Notes: a model not told the origin generated them from the letters alone. A stretch of DNA of 23,990 nt from CAYYYG01 sp964591375 (GCA_964591375.1 CAZQAU010000026.1:1-23990); one strand, 5' to 3'. Positions 5,400 to 15,136 are shown, counted from the first letter of the stretch. Numbers and translations: made by a program.

Positions 5400-6665
5400 A
5401 TGAAAAATCAAATGCTTGAAACTGCACAAACCATTATTAAAAACACTGCTCTGCAAATAAAGCTCTCACCGGCAGTTATTCAACGACTCATCGAACCGGA
5501 GGCTATCCACGAAATTAATTTCCCTGTAACTATGGATACCGGTGAAGTCCGACTTTTTAAAGGATTTCGAATCCAGCACAATAGTGCTTTGGGGCCTTAC
5601 AAAGGTGGAATTCGCTTCCATCCGCAGGTTTCGCGTGAGGAAGTGCAGGCGCTGGCAACCTTGATGAGTATCAAGTGTGCCGTTGCGGGAATTCCTTATG
5701 GAGGTGGTAAGGGAGGCGTTATTGTCGATCCAAAATCCCTTTCGGGAAAAGAACTGGAACAATTATCTCGCCAGTATGCTTCTCATATTGCGGCGGTTAT
5801 CGGGGAAGATACCGATATTCCCGCACCAGATGTAAATACTAATGGCCAGATTATGCTCTGGATGATCGATGAATATGAAAAAAAGATTGGAAAAAAAAGT
5901 CCGGCCACTTTTACGGGCAAACCAGTCGCGCAAGGTGGTTCACTTGGACGTACTGAGGCAACTGGGCGTGGAGGAGTAATGGTGTTAAAAGCTCTAATTA
6001 AAGCCCTAAACCAAAACATGAATCAAACCGCGGCAGTGCAGGGGTTTGGAAATGTCGGATACTACTTTGCCGAGATCGGAACACAGGAAGGACTAAAAAT
6101 TGTTTCCGTTTCCGATTCCAAAGGTGGAATTGTCAAGTATGGTAAAAAACTTGAACTATTGGCTCTTGACATACCGCTCGTTATGCAGTGTAAAAAAGAG
6201 AAGGGAAGTCTCGCGGGGTGTTACTGTGCGGGAGGTGTCTGCGACACACGAGGCGGGCAATTAATCGCCAATGAAGAGCTGTTGGAGCTGCCTGTGGATA
6301 TCCTGGTGCCTGCGGCTTTGGAGAATGTCATTAATGAGACAAACATGAACAAGATTCAGGCTAAAATTATTGTTGAAATGGCCAATGGCCCTATAACTGA
6401 AGCAGCCTATGAATATCTGACAAAAAAAGGCATTATTATCATACCCGATGTATTAGCTAATGCTGGCGGAGTGATTGTTTCTTATCTCGAATGGTTACAG
6501 AACAAAAAGGGAGAACAGTGGACAGAAGAGCAAGTTAATCACAAGCTGGAAGAAATCATAACCAAATCTTTCCGGGAAATATGGGAAAAAACTCTTTCCA
6601 AAAAAATCCCTATGAAACAGGCAGCATTTGAGACTGCACTGGAAAGAATTGTTTCGTCCTACTAA
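5400..6665 (+). CDS. gdhA: Glutamate dehydrogenase (Glu/Leu/Phe/Val family)
   Basis: It catalyses reversible oxidative deamination of glutamate to 2-oxoglutarate and ammonia in the cytoplasm; cofactor preference cannot be read with confidence. Visible marks are GPYKGGIRFHP (K68), the catalytic-region GGGKGGV (K104), DIPAPDVNT, the family motif TGRGG, the Rossmann GFGNVG and the late substrate-site PAALENVI. The 421-aa length is normal for the family. The oddity is a Cys-rich stretch at 264-281 (C264, C274, C276, C281) between the Rossmann core and NEELLEL, where common bacterial homologues have a short Cys-free turn. Four Cys spaced this way could hold a metal. Monocistronic. Confidence 0.95.
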   Translation: MKNQMLETAQTIIKNTALQIKLSPAVIQRLIEPEAIHEINFPVTMDTGEVRLFKGFRIQHNSALGPYKGGIRFHPQVSREEVQALATLMSIKCAVAGIPYGGGKGGVIVDPKSLSGKELEQLSRQYASHIAAVIGEDTDIPAPDVNTNGQIMLWMIDEYEKKIGKKSPATFTGKPVAQGGSLGRTEATGRGGVMVLKALIKALNQNMNQTAAVQGFGNVGYYFAEIGTQEGLKIVSVSDSKGGIVKYGKKLELLALDIPLVMQCKKEKGSLAGCYCAGGVCDTRGGQLIANEELLELPVDILVPAALENVINETNMNKIQAKIIVEMANGPITEAAYEYLTKKGIIIIPDVLANAGGVIVSYLEWLQNKKGEQWTEEQVNHKLEEIITKSFREIWEKTLSKKIPMKQAAFETALERIVSSY

Positions 6666-6793
6666 TATAACTCTTGTTAATCGTATTTATAGCATATATA
6701 CTTTTATTATAGAATAGAAGAGCGGTTGTTGCCATATCTGGCGTGCAGTATTACAACTGTACGAATTAATTAATATATTAGTAAAGTAATAAT

Positions 6794-7742
6794 ATGGATA
6801 TATCTGCTACTGAGGGTGAAAAAGCAAAAGTTGTCATTGAACCTCCTGTTACGGAACGAGCTCCGGTCATATCTCAACTCCCACCACGACCAGAAATTCA
6901 TACCAATGGACATCATNNNNNNNNNNNNNNNNNNNNNNNNNNNNNNNNNNNNNNNNNNNNNNNNNNNNNNNNNNNNNNNNNNNNNNNNNNNNNNNNNNNN
7001 NNNNNNNNNNNNNNNNAATCAAGTAAGACAAGAACATGCCCGGCAGAGAGATATTGATCGAAAATTTAGCCGGCCTGAGGGTGAGAATACAAATGCCTTA
7101 ATTGAACAAGAAATGCAAAAAATTATCGGCGAGGTTATTACCCCCGAAGTAATCGCTGAAATGAAATATTTTAGCAAAGCAGATGCACATGACCTGATTG
7201 AATCATATCGAAATGTACATCAGCTGGACAATAGTTTAGGTTATATCGAGGTAGGCACATTGCAGCTCAATCAACAAGAAATCGAGAACAGACTATTAAA
7301 CTATGTACGGCGCACGATTGTCCAACGCATGGCTAACACAACGGGTAATTGGGTACGGGAAAAATATAACGCTGCCCGTGATACTGTAAACACCCGTGTA
7401 ACGAATACACGCACACGGCTTGAGGTTCAGGATATGGTACAAGATCGTATCGGTGCTACAGCAGTAGCTGTCGCTAATATGATTCCGCAAGACCGGCATG
7501 GACGAGTTGACCAAACAGTGGCAGCACACTGGCTTGATCGTTATTTACAACAACACAGTTTGCAGGCCGCAAACGACGGTTTGATTGAAATAAATGATCT
7601 GCCTGTTTCACGTCAGCAACTGGAACAGGAAATAATACGCCTTTGTCAGGCTACCGATGCTGTTCAAGACAAACCTGAGCCTACTCGATGGCAAAAAATT
7701 AAAGGGTGGTGGACAGGTAATCCGGTAACTGAAAAAAAGTAA
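6794..7742 (+). CDS. Hypothetical protein with internal duplication, interrupted by a sequence gap
   Basis: I do not recognise this gene. Before the gap the likely frame starts at ATG 6794 (MDISATEGEKAK), a Pro-rich polar N-terminus of 41 aa. After the gap the open frame runs to TAA 7742 in a different phase. A gap of exactly 100 N is normally a placeholder of unknown length, so the phase change is no evidence of a broken gene. The post-gap part is soluble and helical with two related segments: AHDLIESYRNVHQLDN...GYIEV...QQEIE and AHWLDRYLQQHSLQ...GLIEI...RQQLEQE. A basic, Trp-rich tail (RWQKIKGWW) ends it. No SD is visible; an AT-rich box directly precedes the ATG. Confidence 0.6.
6917..7016. 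other. Assembly gap (100 N)
   Basis: Exactly 100 undetermined bases interrupt a coding region. The true length is unknown. Confidence 0.98.
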
Positions 7743-7761
7743 CTGATCCTGTAAAATATGC

Positions 7762-7767
7762 TATAAT
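7762..7767 (+). promoter_or_regulatory. -10 box of the LysM/M23 gene
   Basis: TATAAT ends 15 nt before ATG 7783, giving a predicted leader of only about 8 nt and no SD. Confidence 0.55.
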
Positions 7768-7782
7768 ATTCATATTCGCATT

Positions 7783-8844
7783 ATGCAAGATCTTCGCGAA
7801 TTCCTTCTTTTTTTGAAGGAGTACACACAATCACGTCTTGTTTCCACAGGCCACAGGTTTGAAAAGGTTAAAGATATTATTGTGGCTTTATTAGTCGTAA
7901 AACGTGGCAAATATTCCAGTTCTTTCCTCAATACCACCTTTTTTCTCCTTGTGGCAACAGTATTTGTGGGTGGTCCCACTATCGCGGAGAATAATCCGTT
8001 TGTGAGTTCACTTCAGTCTTCCTCAAGTGCTACGCAGCAGCCGGTGGTTGCCTATAATCCTTATGAAAATCCTTTATCAACAGTGGTCTCTCTGAAGCCC
8101 CGTGATAAAGTAGAAAACTATACGATTAAAGAAGGCGATACATTAGCTTCGATCGCTAAACAGTTTGATGTGACTGTCGATACCATCAAGTGGGCTAATG
8201 ATCTGAAAACAGAAACTATTCATGCTGGCAACACACTTAAAATCCCACCGGTTACCGGAATTGTGCACAAAGTCGCCTCAGGTGAAAATATATATACGAT
8301 TGCAAAAAAGTATAAGGTTGATCCGCAGAAGATAGTAAACTTTCCGTTTAATGATTTTTCCGATCTGGATACATTCGCTTTGGCAGCCGGACAAACTTTG
8401 TATGTACCGGACGGCGTCATCGAGGCGGAACGACCAAAAGTTAATCCAATGCAGTTTGCTCAGGTGATCGCTGGTGTGAAGGGCTCCTCGAGCTTTATAT
8501 GGCCCACCACAGGCATCGTGACACAATATCCAATCTGGTACCATATGGCTCTTGATATCGCCAACCCTGGTATGCCACCGGTAATTGCTTCCGACACAGG
8601 AACGGTTATTTTTGCAGCTTGTATTAGTTATGGCTACGGATGTCACGTCATTATTGATCATGGTAATGGGTATCAATCACTGTATGGTCATCTTTCCAAA
8701 ATCATGGTGTCTGCAGGGCAGGCGGTGAGTCAGGGGCAACAGATAGGGATCATGGGATCGACGGGTAAATCTACTGGTACTCATACTCATTTTGAAATCC
8801 GTTCTGGTGGTACTCTTCTTAATCCACTGAGCTTTCTGAAGTAA
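7783..8844 (+). CDS. LysM-domain M23 metallopeptidase (cell-wall hydrolase)
   Basis: This is a probable peptidoglycan endopeptidase anchored at the outer face of the membrane. An N-terminal basic region of about 45 aa is followed by a TM segment (about 47-67), a Ser/Gln-rich linker, two LysM domains (about 110-157 with IKEGDTLASIAKQF; about 162-210 with VASGENIYTIAKKY) and a C-terminal M23 domain (about 235-353). Zinc-ligand motifs are present: H-x3-D in WYHMALDIA near residue 251, and HTHFE near residue 333, with LYGHLS between them. It should therefore be active. It converges on the phosphatase-like gene with an 18-bp gap and no obvious terminator. Confidence 0.92.
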   Translation: MQDLREFLLFLKEYTQSRLVSTGHRFEKVKDIIVALLVVKRGKYSSSFLNTTFFLLVATVFVGGPTIAENNPFVSSLQSSSSATQQPVVAYNPYENPLSTVVSLKPRDKVENYTIKEGDTLASIAKQFDVTVDTIKWANDLKTETIHAGNTLKIPPVTGIVHKVASGENIYTIAKKYKVDPQKIVNFPFNDFSDLDTFALAAGQTLYVPDGVIEAERPKVNPMQFAQVIAGVKGSSSFIWPTTGIVTQYPIWYHMALDIANPGMPPVIASDTGTVIFAACISYGYGCHVIIDHGNGYQSLYGHLSKIMVSAGQAVSQGQQIGIMGSTGKSTGTHTHFEIRSGGTLLNPLSFLK

Positions 8845-8862
8845 GGATGTCTTTAGCAGATA

Positions 8863-11778
8863 TTAATTTAGTTTTATTTTAAGCATGGCGGCGCTTCCAT
8901 CGTCATAGTCAGTTGATTGCATAAGTGCATCTGCGCGATGGGCAAAGTTATTTAGATCAGATGACCCTGCGTATAGGTTAGGCATTCGATCTTTTAGTTT
9001 ATCTCCTAAATTATCAGATACCAGCATGACATCAAGTTGAACGAGATTATATTGTTTAGCCAAGGCTGTTAAATTAATCTGTTTTGATCGTATTTTTACA
9101 AAATTATCCTTAAAACCCAGTACAGCATTTATTCCGGAATTCAAATATTCATTACGTGTAGTAGTTTCATTACCAGATGTGGCGATTAGATCCTTAAGTT
9201 TATTTTCACGAAGCGACATAGCTTGATCATAGGACATACTTTCTAATGCATGCCCTTCAGACCGTAGTTTAGTATCGAGTTTGTCAGACGGTGTGATTTG
9301 GGGTAAAATTACCACTTTTCCATCCGCTTGTCTGCCGAGTATATACACATTAGGATCTCCGACCCAAGCAGCCACCATATAAGTATCTTTTGACTTAGGT
9401 TCTTTTAGGATGGCCGCGGTTACACCAACTGTTTCGCCACCATGGCTTTTTTCTACAATCGGTTTTTGGGTCACTTCAATTGCGTCTACCATTTGCTTCT
9501 CGATACTATCTATACTTCCGTCGAATCCATCGGCTATTTTGATTCCATGATCTTGGGTAATCTCTGTAAAAATACGGGCCGCCTCAGCTGATGGCTCGTA
9601 TCCTATTCCGTCGGTAGGAATAGAAACTCCGTCGGCACAACTAATAAATGCTTGTATGTTTCCATTATCGAATTTTTCCAATGCGACAACATCCTGCCCA
9701 CCCTTCGATATCAGACCATTTCGATATTGTTCCGTCACATTAGCGACGGCTGCTTTATCGGATTTTGGATGTGTGGCAACTATGGCATCACCAACAATAT
9801 CAGCTGCCTTAACTGTAGTTCTATGAACTTTTTCTGCTGTCTTAACCTCACCATATGTTCCACCTGTTGCAAATGTATGTATTTCATTTGGTGGGCTCTT
9901 GGCAACTGTTTCAATTTTTTTTTCGGACGCATCGAGTCGTTGTTTCCTCCGAGTCAGAGTTTTTTTCAGAAGCTCTCTACTAAATCCGATGACCTTCCCC
10001 CCCACATCAAAGAAATGTACTTTGGATCGAGATGGCGGAGACGTATTTATATCTGGAGCATCCTGAGGGTTAAGTTCCCGCCTTTTATAGGCAGGTATCT
10101 GATTGACAATGTGAAGAGCCTGTGCTCTTTCAGATTGGGATGGAGAAACGGGAATCGGCATGCGTGATAGATTCATTTGTTGGATTTTCTGACGAATAAG
10201 ATCTATTTGTTGCTGATCTTCCTGCTGGATTGTATTATTTTTTTTTGTTCCGATTGCAGTCTTTTCTTGAGGAATTTCTTGAACTCTTTGTAAAGCAAAC
10301 TCCAGTTCTTTTTTTTGCGAGTGAAATTTTTTAATTTCATTCTGAGCCCTCACAATTATCTGGTCTATTGATTCACCCATCTGCTGTCTGTTTTTAACAA
10401 GGACCTGTGCTTCCAGGTCAAGAGGTATTCTTCCACCAGGTTTTTTTAGTGCTGTGGCCATTGTGATTAGTCGGTCTTGCATCTCTAGTCGATCTTTGGA
10501 GGCTTGAGCTTCCGCCTTGATCTGTGCGACTGACATATTTTTTTCTAGTTGGATTCGATGTATCTCATCATAACCGGGCTCACCTAATTTTATGGCGTGT
10601 TTGTGAACGCGGGCATATTCTAATTTATCACACGCTGCTATTATTTCGTCATTTGAAAGGTGAGTATACAAAATACTTTTTTCATTACGATGATATGCAA
10701 TTTGTTCCTGGCGATAAGGAAGTTCAGCGGCTAAAGCCTGCTCTTGTAAAGCTTGGGCATTATTTTCTGACGTAGATACGATACTGGCTAATGTTTCGCC
10801 ATTCTGGATGCGGTGTTGAATGCGGACATATTCAGACCTTTTCTCCAGCCCTTGAATAGCTGAGGCGGTCTGTAAATGATCTCGAGAGCTTGAGGCTTTA
10901 TTATGTGCCAATTTATATTCTTGTTGTAGTCGCGCATGTTCGGTGGGAGATAGTAGTTGATATGACTGTTCAGCTGCTGGAGTAAAGACGGGCGGTTTTC
11001 TACCTTCTGTAATGGCTGTTCTTGATACTTCATCCTGAATTGCATCAACACGATGGAGCGCATGAGCTAGCTGTGCCCGTTGTAAATCTATTTTGTCAAA
11101 TTTATGGGCTTGAGCTAACAGATTGGCTTCATTGGATCCAGTTTTTTGCATAAAAGCTTGAGTTTCCGGGCTCAGTAGTAGTCTAGCGCTGGAGCCACCT
11201 AGATGCTGATTCTGATCATGTCTGGTTTTTATTTCAGATGTTACACGACGTAACTCAAGTATTCCTTGCGCATTTCTTTTCACTTGTTCAATACTGAGAT
11301 TTTGGTTACCTTGAGTTCTTCTTCGTAATAATTCTTTGTAAGCTGGAGAATCAATTTTTATCGGTTGGCTTGATTCAACAGCCAAACACAGATTCAATAC
11401 TTCCTGATCCGTTACCGGTGAATGAACTTCCTGCATCAATTTGGCAGCCTGTGCTTTTTGGAAAGGAAGTTCAGCAGTAAGTGCTTGTTTATGATCCGCT
11501 TCTAAGCGGGTAGCGCTTTGTTTGAGGATATTATCGAGTGATTCAGTCTTCCGAAGGTTTTGTATGACATCATAATCGGGTCTTTCTTTCACTAATTGTA
11601 GGCCGTGTGCTACTTTAAAAAGATTTTCTGCATTTTTCTGATATGCTTTCACCTGAAAATAATTGGCTTCTGCTTTAAGAAATGATTTCATTTCGGTTTT
11701 GGGAGCTATGGGTGAAGGGAGAAATTCAGCTTTCGGAGGTTCTGAGATCGATTGTTCCCGGGCTAAGATACGAGGCAT
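8863..11778 (-). CDS. Large protein with helical repeats and a C-terminal PP2C-like phosphatase domain
   Basis: This is a 971-aa protein with no signal peptide or TM segment. Residues about 55-500 consist of helical-hairpin units of about 65 aa (patterns such as PxYDxIxR...S.xQIKxxAQ). They form two related blocks of about 195 aa: KQALTAELPFQKAQ in the first matches EQALAAELPYRQEQ in the second. A basic linker (about 600-640) leads to a PP2C-like domain (about 650-971). Its motifs are GGQDVVALE, CADGVS (about 714-718), AAWVGDPNVYIL, LVSDNLGD (about 918-925) and YDDGSAAM (about 956-963). The metal-binding Asp positions are kept, although SDN replaces the usual SDG. I infer a Ser/Thr protein phosphatase with a repeat scaffold; its partner kinase is not seen. 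A TATAAA lies 3 nt before the ATG and a TAATAT 14 nt before it. Confidence 0.72.
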   Translation of the reverse strand: MPRILAREQSISEPPKAEFLPSPIAPKTEMKSFLKAEANYFQVKAYQKNAENLFKVAHGLQLVKERPDYDVIQNLRKTESLDNILKQSATRLEADHKQALTAELPFQKAQAAKLMQEVHSPVTDQEVLNLCLAVESSQPIKIDSPAYKELLRRRTQGNQNLSIEQVKRNAQGILELRRVTSEIKTRHDQNQHLGGSSARLLLSPETQAFMQKTGSNEANLLAQAHKFDKIDLQRAQLAHALHRVDAIQDEVSRTAITEGRKPPVFTPAAEQSYQLLSPTEHARLQQEYKLAHNKASSSRDHLQTASAIQGLEKRSEYVRIQHRIQNGETLASIVSTSENNAQALQEQALAAELPYRQEQIAYHRNEKSILYTHLSNDEIIAACDKLEYARVHKHAIKLGEPGYDEIHRIQLEKNMSVAQIKAEAQASKDRLEMQDRLITMATALKKPGGRIPLDLEAQVLVKNRQQMGESIDQIIVRAQNEIKKFHSQKKELEFALQRVQEIPQEKTAIGTKKNNTIQQEDQQQIDLIRQKIQQMNLSRMPIPVSPSQSERAQALHIVNQIPAYKRRELNPQDAPDINTSPPSRSKVHFFDVGGKVIGFSRELLKKTLTRRKQRLDASEKKIETVAKSPPNEIHTFATGGTYGEVKTAEKVHRTTVKAADIVGDAIVATHPKSDKAAVANVTEQYRNGLISKGGQDVVALEKFDNGNIQAFISCADGVSIPTDGIGYEPSAEAARIFTEITQDHGIKIADGFDGSIDSIEKQMVDAIEVTQKPIVEKSHGGETVGVTAAILKEPKSKDTYMVAAWVGDPNVYILGRQADGKVVILPQITPSDKLDTKLRSEGHALESMSYDQAMSLRENKLKDLIATSGNETTTRNEYLNSGINAVLGFKDNFVKIRSKQINLTALAKQYNLVQLDVMLVSDNLGDKLKDRMPNLYAGSSDLNNFAHRADALMQSTDYDDGSAAMLKIKLN

Positions 11779-11825
11779 AGATTTATATCTTAATATTAGA
11801 GCAGAATATCTGTATTTTCAATCTA

Positions 11826-12779
11826 TTATCGTACAGATAATTCCGTAGACCCTATATTGACATATGCAATTCCAACCGTAAGTTTTCTTTTTCCTTTTGA
11901 TTCTTTCCATTTAAATCGGGGAATGGGTAAGCCCGGTGGCTTATTACGGATCATAAATGAGGTATTATGCAGTTCTTCTGATTGCACTCCTATTTTTTCC
12001 AATTGATGACGTTCTATCGATAAAGCAGCCGCACCCAGTGCCGTAAGGGGTAGAGAAAGAGCCACATTTAATTTTCCTAGTATTCCGCCAACATCTGCAG
12101 GAAAAATGGTTAAGTCATCAGTAATCTCAGGAAGATATTTGTACGGACCAGAAACTTGCACAACTTCACCACTATCAAGATATAAAGGTCGTTGGCAGGT
12201 TTCGGCTGTTATTTGAGGAACTGTGTATGTACCTGCACCACCCTGATAATTTTTGTTATCTCCTGTCATGACCCATGTCGCCCCATAGTTTTTGGGATCG
12301 GCTTCATTTACGCAGGTTAGTCTGTAGGCATCTCTTGAAGCCCCGCCACCAACTTTATGTAATACAAAAACTGGTCTATTATTAATATCATGCGCGGTAT
12401 AGATACCGTTTTCTGCGTTTTTGCGAAATATGAAGTGTCCATGTTCTTGAGGAATTAGGGCATTGAGTAAGTGAGATTGTTCTGGGAGTAAATCATAGGC
12501 TTTCATCCATACACCATCATTGCTTTGTACAATATATTCATCTTGCGGATTTGCATTTTCTTTTGGAGGTATTCCTTTGAGAGGTTCATATGAGGGTTTT
12601 TCTCTATGCTGGATTGAATGAATCATATGTCTGACATTTGCTAATGGAACGGTGTCAGGTACATTAGTATGGTTAGAAGGAGTGTGATGGTGATGAGACT
12701 CAGGTTTGAAATGCTGAGATTCGGGACGTGGTTGATATCTTTCTTGAATTTTGTTTAAATGTTCTCCGTAATCAGTCAT
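11826..12779 (-). CDS. Hypothetical protein with His/Pro-rich N-terminus (317 aa)
   Basis: I do not recognise this protein. The first 50 residues are disordered and rich in His, Pro and Gln, including ESHHHHTPSNH. A folded region follows (about 85-300) with GHFIFRK, VFVLHKVGGGASRDAYRL and GATWVMTGDN. One moderately hydrophobic stretch (about 235-255, LGKLNVALSLPLTALGAAAL) is probably buried rather than membrane-spanning. It lies 47 nt upstream of the PP2C-like gene on the same strand, so the two may be functionally linked, but each has its own AT-rich start box. The start is supported by a TATAAT 6 nt before the ATG. Confidence 0.7.
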   Translation of the reverse strand: MTDYGEHLNKIQERYQPRPESQHFKPESHHHHTPSNHTNVPDTVPLANVRHMIHSIQHREKPSYEPLKGIPPKENANPQDEYIVQSNDGVWMKAYDLLPEQSHLLNALIPQEHGHFIFRKNAENGIYTAHDINNRPVFVLHKVGGGASRDAYRLTCVNEADPKNYGATWVMTGDNKNYQGGAGTYTVPQITAETCQRPLYLDSGEVVQVSGPYKYLPEITDDLTIFPADVGGILGKLNVALSLPLTALGAAALSIERHQLEKIGVQSEELHNTSFMIRNKPPGLPIPRFKWKESKGKRKLTVGIAYVNIGSTELSVR

Positions 12780-12785
12780 ATTCTC

Positions 12786-12791
12786 ATTATA
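12786..12791 (-). promoter_or_regulatory. -10 box of a leaderless gene
   Basis: Minus-strand TATAAT ends 6 nt before the ATG at 12779, the same geometry as at 3802-3814. No SD is present. Confidence 0.6.
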
Positions 12792-12810
12792 AGTTGATAG
12801 TTTATTGTAA

Positions 12811-12837
12811 AAAACCCAGGCTCGCGGCCTGGGTTTT
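12811..12837 (-). terminator. Intrinsic terminator after the O-antigen-ligase-like gene
   Basis: AAAACCCAGG and CCTGGGTTTT pair over 10 bp around a 7-nt loop, with T-runs on both strands. On the minus strand it follows the gene that stops at 12860. It is the best classical rho-independent terminator in the window and could work in both directions. Confidence 0.88.
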
Positions 12838-12859
12838 TTTACTTATAACATTTCGGGTC

Positions 12860-15022
12860 TTATCTGGCCGATCCGCTAGCTTCCGGAGTAGGGCTGCCTA
12901 CTGCAGTTTGCTCTCGTGGGATTACTGGTGCGGCCGGTGGTTGAGCTTCAGTCTGATTGAGCTGTAATTTTGGTTCAATAGTTGCGGCCGGTGGGGTTGG
13001 CAAATTCAACTGTTTTGGTTGTTCCGGGTTGACTTCCTCGGTTGACTGCTGCTGAGTCTGAGGGATCTTGGCGGTAAATGTCTTCAGATCTTCCTGAGAT
13101 TTTTTCAGATCAGCCTGATCTTTGATTGGATCAAGCATACTGATAACAACCTGCATCTCCTGAGCAGCACGGACGAAATCGCCTTTTTGTGCGGAAGCCC
13201 AAGCGAGATTATAGCGGGCGTTGGACCAATCTGGCTTTAAAACAGCTGCTTGTTCAAATAACTTGGCAGCGTCTTCGTATGCACCCAAGGAATAATAAAT
13301 ACCACCGAGATTCAGTCTAAGGCTTGGGTTCTGTGGATCAAGAACAATGGCTCTCTGGTAAGAGGCAACAGCCCAGCCATCGGCTCCCTGAACGACATTG
13401 ATAATATTGCGATACACAGAGGCGAGGTTTTCCCAATAGCTAGCATTAAATGGATTCAATGTTACGGCTGCTTTTGATTCATTAATAGCGGCCTGAATAG
13501 CCTGGGTGATATTTTGGCGGTCAACCTCGGACATCTCTCGGGCTTTGTTCGTCTGTGGGTCAACCTGAGTAGCATTCTGGGCAATCGTATTGGCGATAAG
13601 CATGTTAGTTTGGGCAAAGCTTAATCGGAAACGGTCATTGTAAGGATTAAGAATAACGGCCTGTCGTTGATTGTTATACAGATCAGTAGCATTATTTCCA
13701 ACAATCGCATCAAGAGATTTTTTGAAATAGATCTCTGAGGCATAGGAACGGCCCATAAAGTAGCCAGCTGCACCTAAGAATGCTACAGCTAATAAAATGA
13801 TTCCGGCAAATAATGGTGGCATCGGAGCCAAATCAAAGGATAATGCATTCACAGGATGTTCTGCAGTTGCATTTCTGCCGTGAGATTGTGCGATGATTCC
13901 TAAGACAATAAACATAAGGAAAAATATTGGAAGTGATGGGGGTAAGGCAATTGCGACAAGTATGATATAACCTAATAAAGCTTTATGCAAAACATTTGCC
14001 TGTCGACCAGCTACTCGTATCGCCTGAATAATCAATAAACAGAAAGCAACTAAACCGAAAATACCAGTTTCTGTCATTACGTGAAGCAATACTGATCGGG
14101 AAACTCCAAATGACTGAATTTGCCATAAAGGAGATTGATTATATGATGCATCTTTAACAGCGGTGAACATGTTGGAGAACTGAGAAGCACCGACTCCAAA
14201 CAAAGCAGTTAATGGTTGTTTCAATGTCTCGACTGCGGCATACCAGGAAATTCGGAACGGCGGTAAGGTAGTGGCTAAGTTCAATTGGCCTGCCTGAGTG
14301 GGCTTAAAAATTGAGAATAAAGTAAATATACCGGCAATAAGGAAAATGCAGATTGCGGCCACTGACATCCACATAGATTGAGTGTTTTCTTCTGCATCGC
14401 TACCTTCATGTTTAGTCATAACACTCACTGCATGGGCAACGGCGAGAAAACCCAGGAAAATTACCAGATCAAGCTGATTGCCTAAGGTGGTAAATCCTTG
14501 ATTATTCAAAAATTGCAAATATGAAGGTAAGGTGGCGTTTTTGAACGGCTGAAAAAACATGACAATACTCAATAAAGCGACGATTACACCGGAAACCGAT
14601 AATACAGTGAAGTAATTCATATAGCCTAGGGTTTCATTTTCATGGTGTTTTACCGATCCATGCACCCGTGACAAATAATAAGACATGACTGCCAGAACGA
14701 AGATCCCGACTAAGCCAAAGTTCAGATTCATAAGTCCACCAATTTTGTTTGGTGTGTTTATCAAAACAGAAAGCCCCAAAGCCACGACAACTAGTAATAC
14801 TCCGTTGTCGAAAGGCTTCTTCTCCCAGACGATTTTTTTCGTCATAATAAACTCGATAAGTGAAGTAGCCATTAGAGCCAGTGCTACAGCACCTAGCATA
14901 TAGAGTTTAGTAGTAATATAAAACTCCTGCGTCAGAGGGAGGAATAGTATGGGAAATAGAAAGATTGCGGCATATACAAGCCCCATCTTTATAAGTGAGA
15001 ACGGTCTGTTTTGAGATTTCAT
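12860..15022 (-). CDS. O-antigen ligase-like polytopic membrane protein with TPR domain
   Basis: This 720-aa protein has an N-terminal half (to about residue 420) of roughly a dozen hydrophobic segments. It includes the Wzy/WaaL-type signature GVGASQFSNMF near residue 278. The extracytoplasmic second half contains TPR-like repeats (about 500-640): NLASVYRNI, LRLNLGGIYYSLGAYEDAAKLFEQA and ARYNLAWASAQKGDF. A Pro/Gln/Glu-rich tail ends it. The family joins or polymerises lipid-linked glycans at the outer face of the membrane; in a CPR cell the acceptor could be a surface glycan or glycoprotein, which is inference. No SD is evident. It follows the response regulator on the same strand after 114 nt. 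Confidence 0.85.
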   Translation of the reverse strand: MKSQNRPFSLIKMGLVYAAIFLFPILFLPLTQEFYITTKLYMLGAVALALMATSLIEFIMTKKIVWEKKPFDNGVLLVVVALGLSVLINTPNKIGGLMNLNFGLVGIFVLAVMSYYLSRVHGSVKHHENETLGYMNYFTVLSVSGVIVALLSIVMFFQPFKNATLPSYLQFLNNQGFTTLGNQLDLVIFLGFLAVAHAVSVMTKHEGSDAEENTQSMWMSVAAICIFLIAGIFTLFSIFKPTQAGQLNLATTLPPFRISWYAAVETLKQPLTALFGVGASQFSNMFTAVKDASYNQSPLWQIQSFGVSRSVLLHVMTETGIFGLVAFCLLIIQAIRVAGRQANVLHKALLGYIILVAIALPPSLPIFFLMFIVLGIIAQSHGRNATAEHPVNALSFDLAPMPPLFAGIILLAVAFLGAAGYFMGRSYASEIYFKKSLDAIVGNNATDLYNNQRQAVILNPYNDRFRLSFAQTNMLIANTIAQNATQVDPQTNKAREMSEVDRQNITQAIQAAINESKAAVTLNPFNASYWENLASVYRNIINVVQGADGWAVASYQRAIVLDPQNPSLRLNLGGIYYSLGAYEDAAKLFEQAAVLKPDWSNARYNLAWASAQKGDFVRAAQEMQVVISMLDPIKDQADLKKSQEDLKTFTAKIPQTQQQSTEEVNPEQPKQLNLPTPPAATIEPKLQLNQTEAQPPAAPVIPREQTAVGSPTPEASGSAR

Positions 15023-15136
15023 AGTACTTGAGTTGAACTTAAAAAACTTATGATAGTTTAAATGTACAGAATTAATTTTTTTTTTGCAAGATCAGTTGAA
15101 GGAGGATATTAAATAGATTGTCACAAAGCCTCATTG

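Noticed and set aside
9652..10167. Plus-strand open frame of 171 codons inside the phosphatase-like gene
   Set aside because: It is a shadow of a well-supported minus-strand gene; its Cys/Phe-rich composition is typical of a non-coding frame and it has no start signal.
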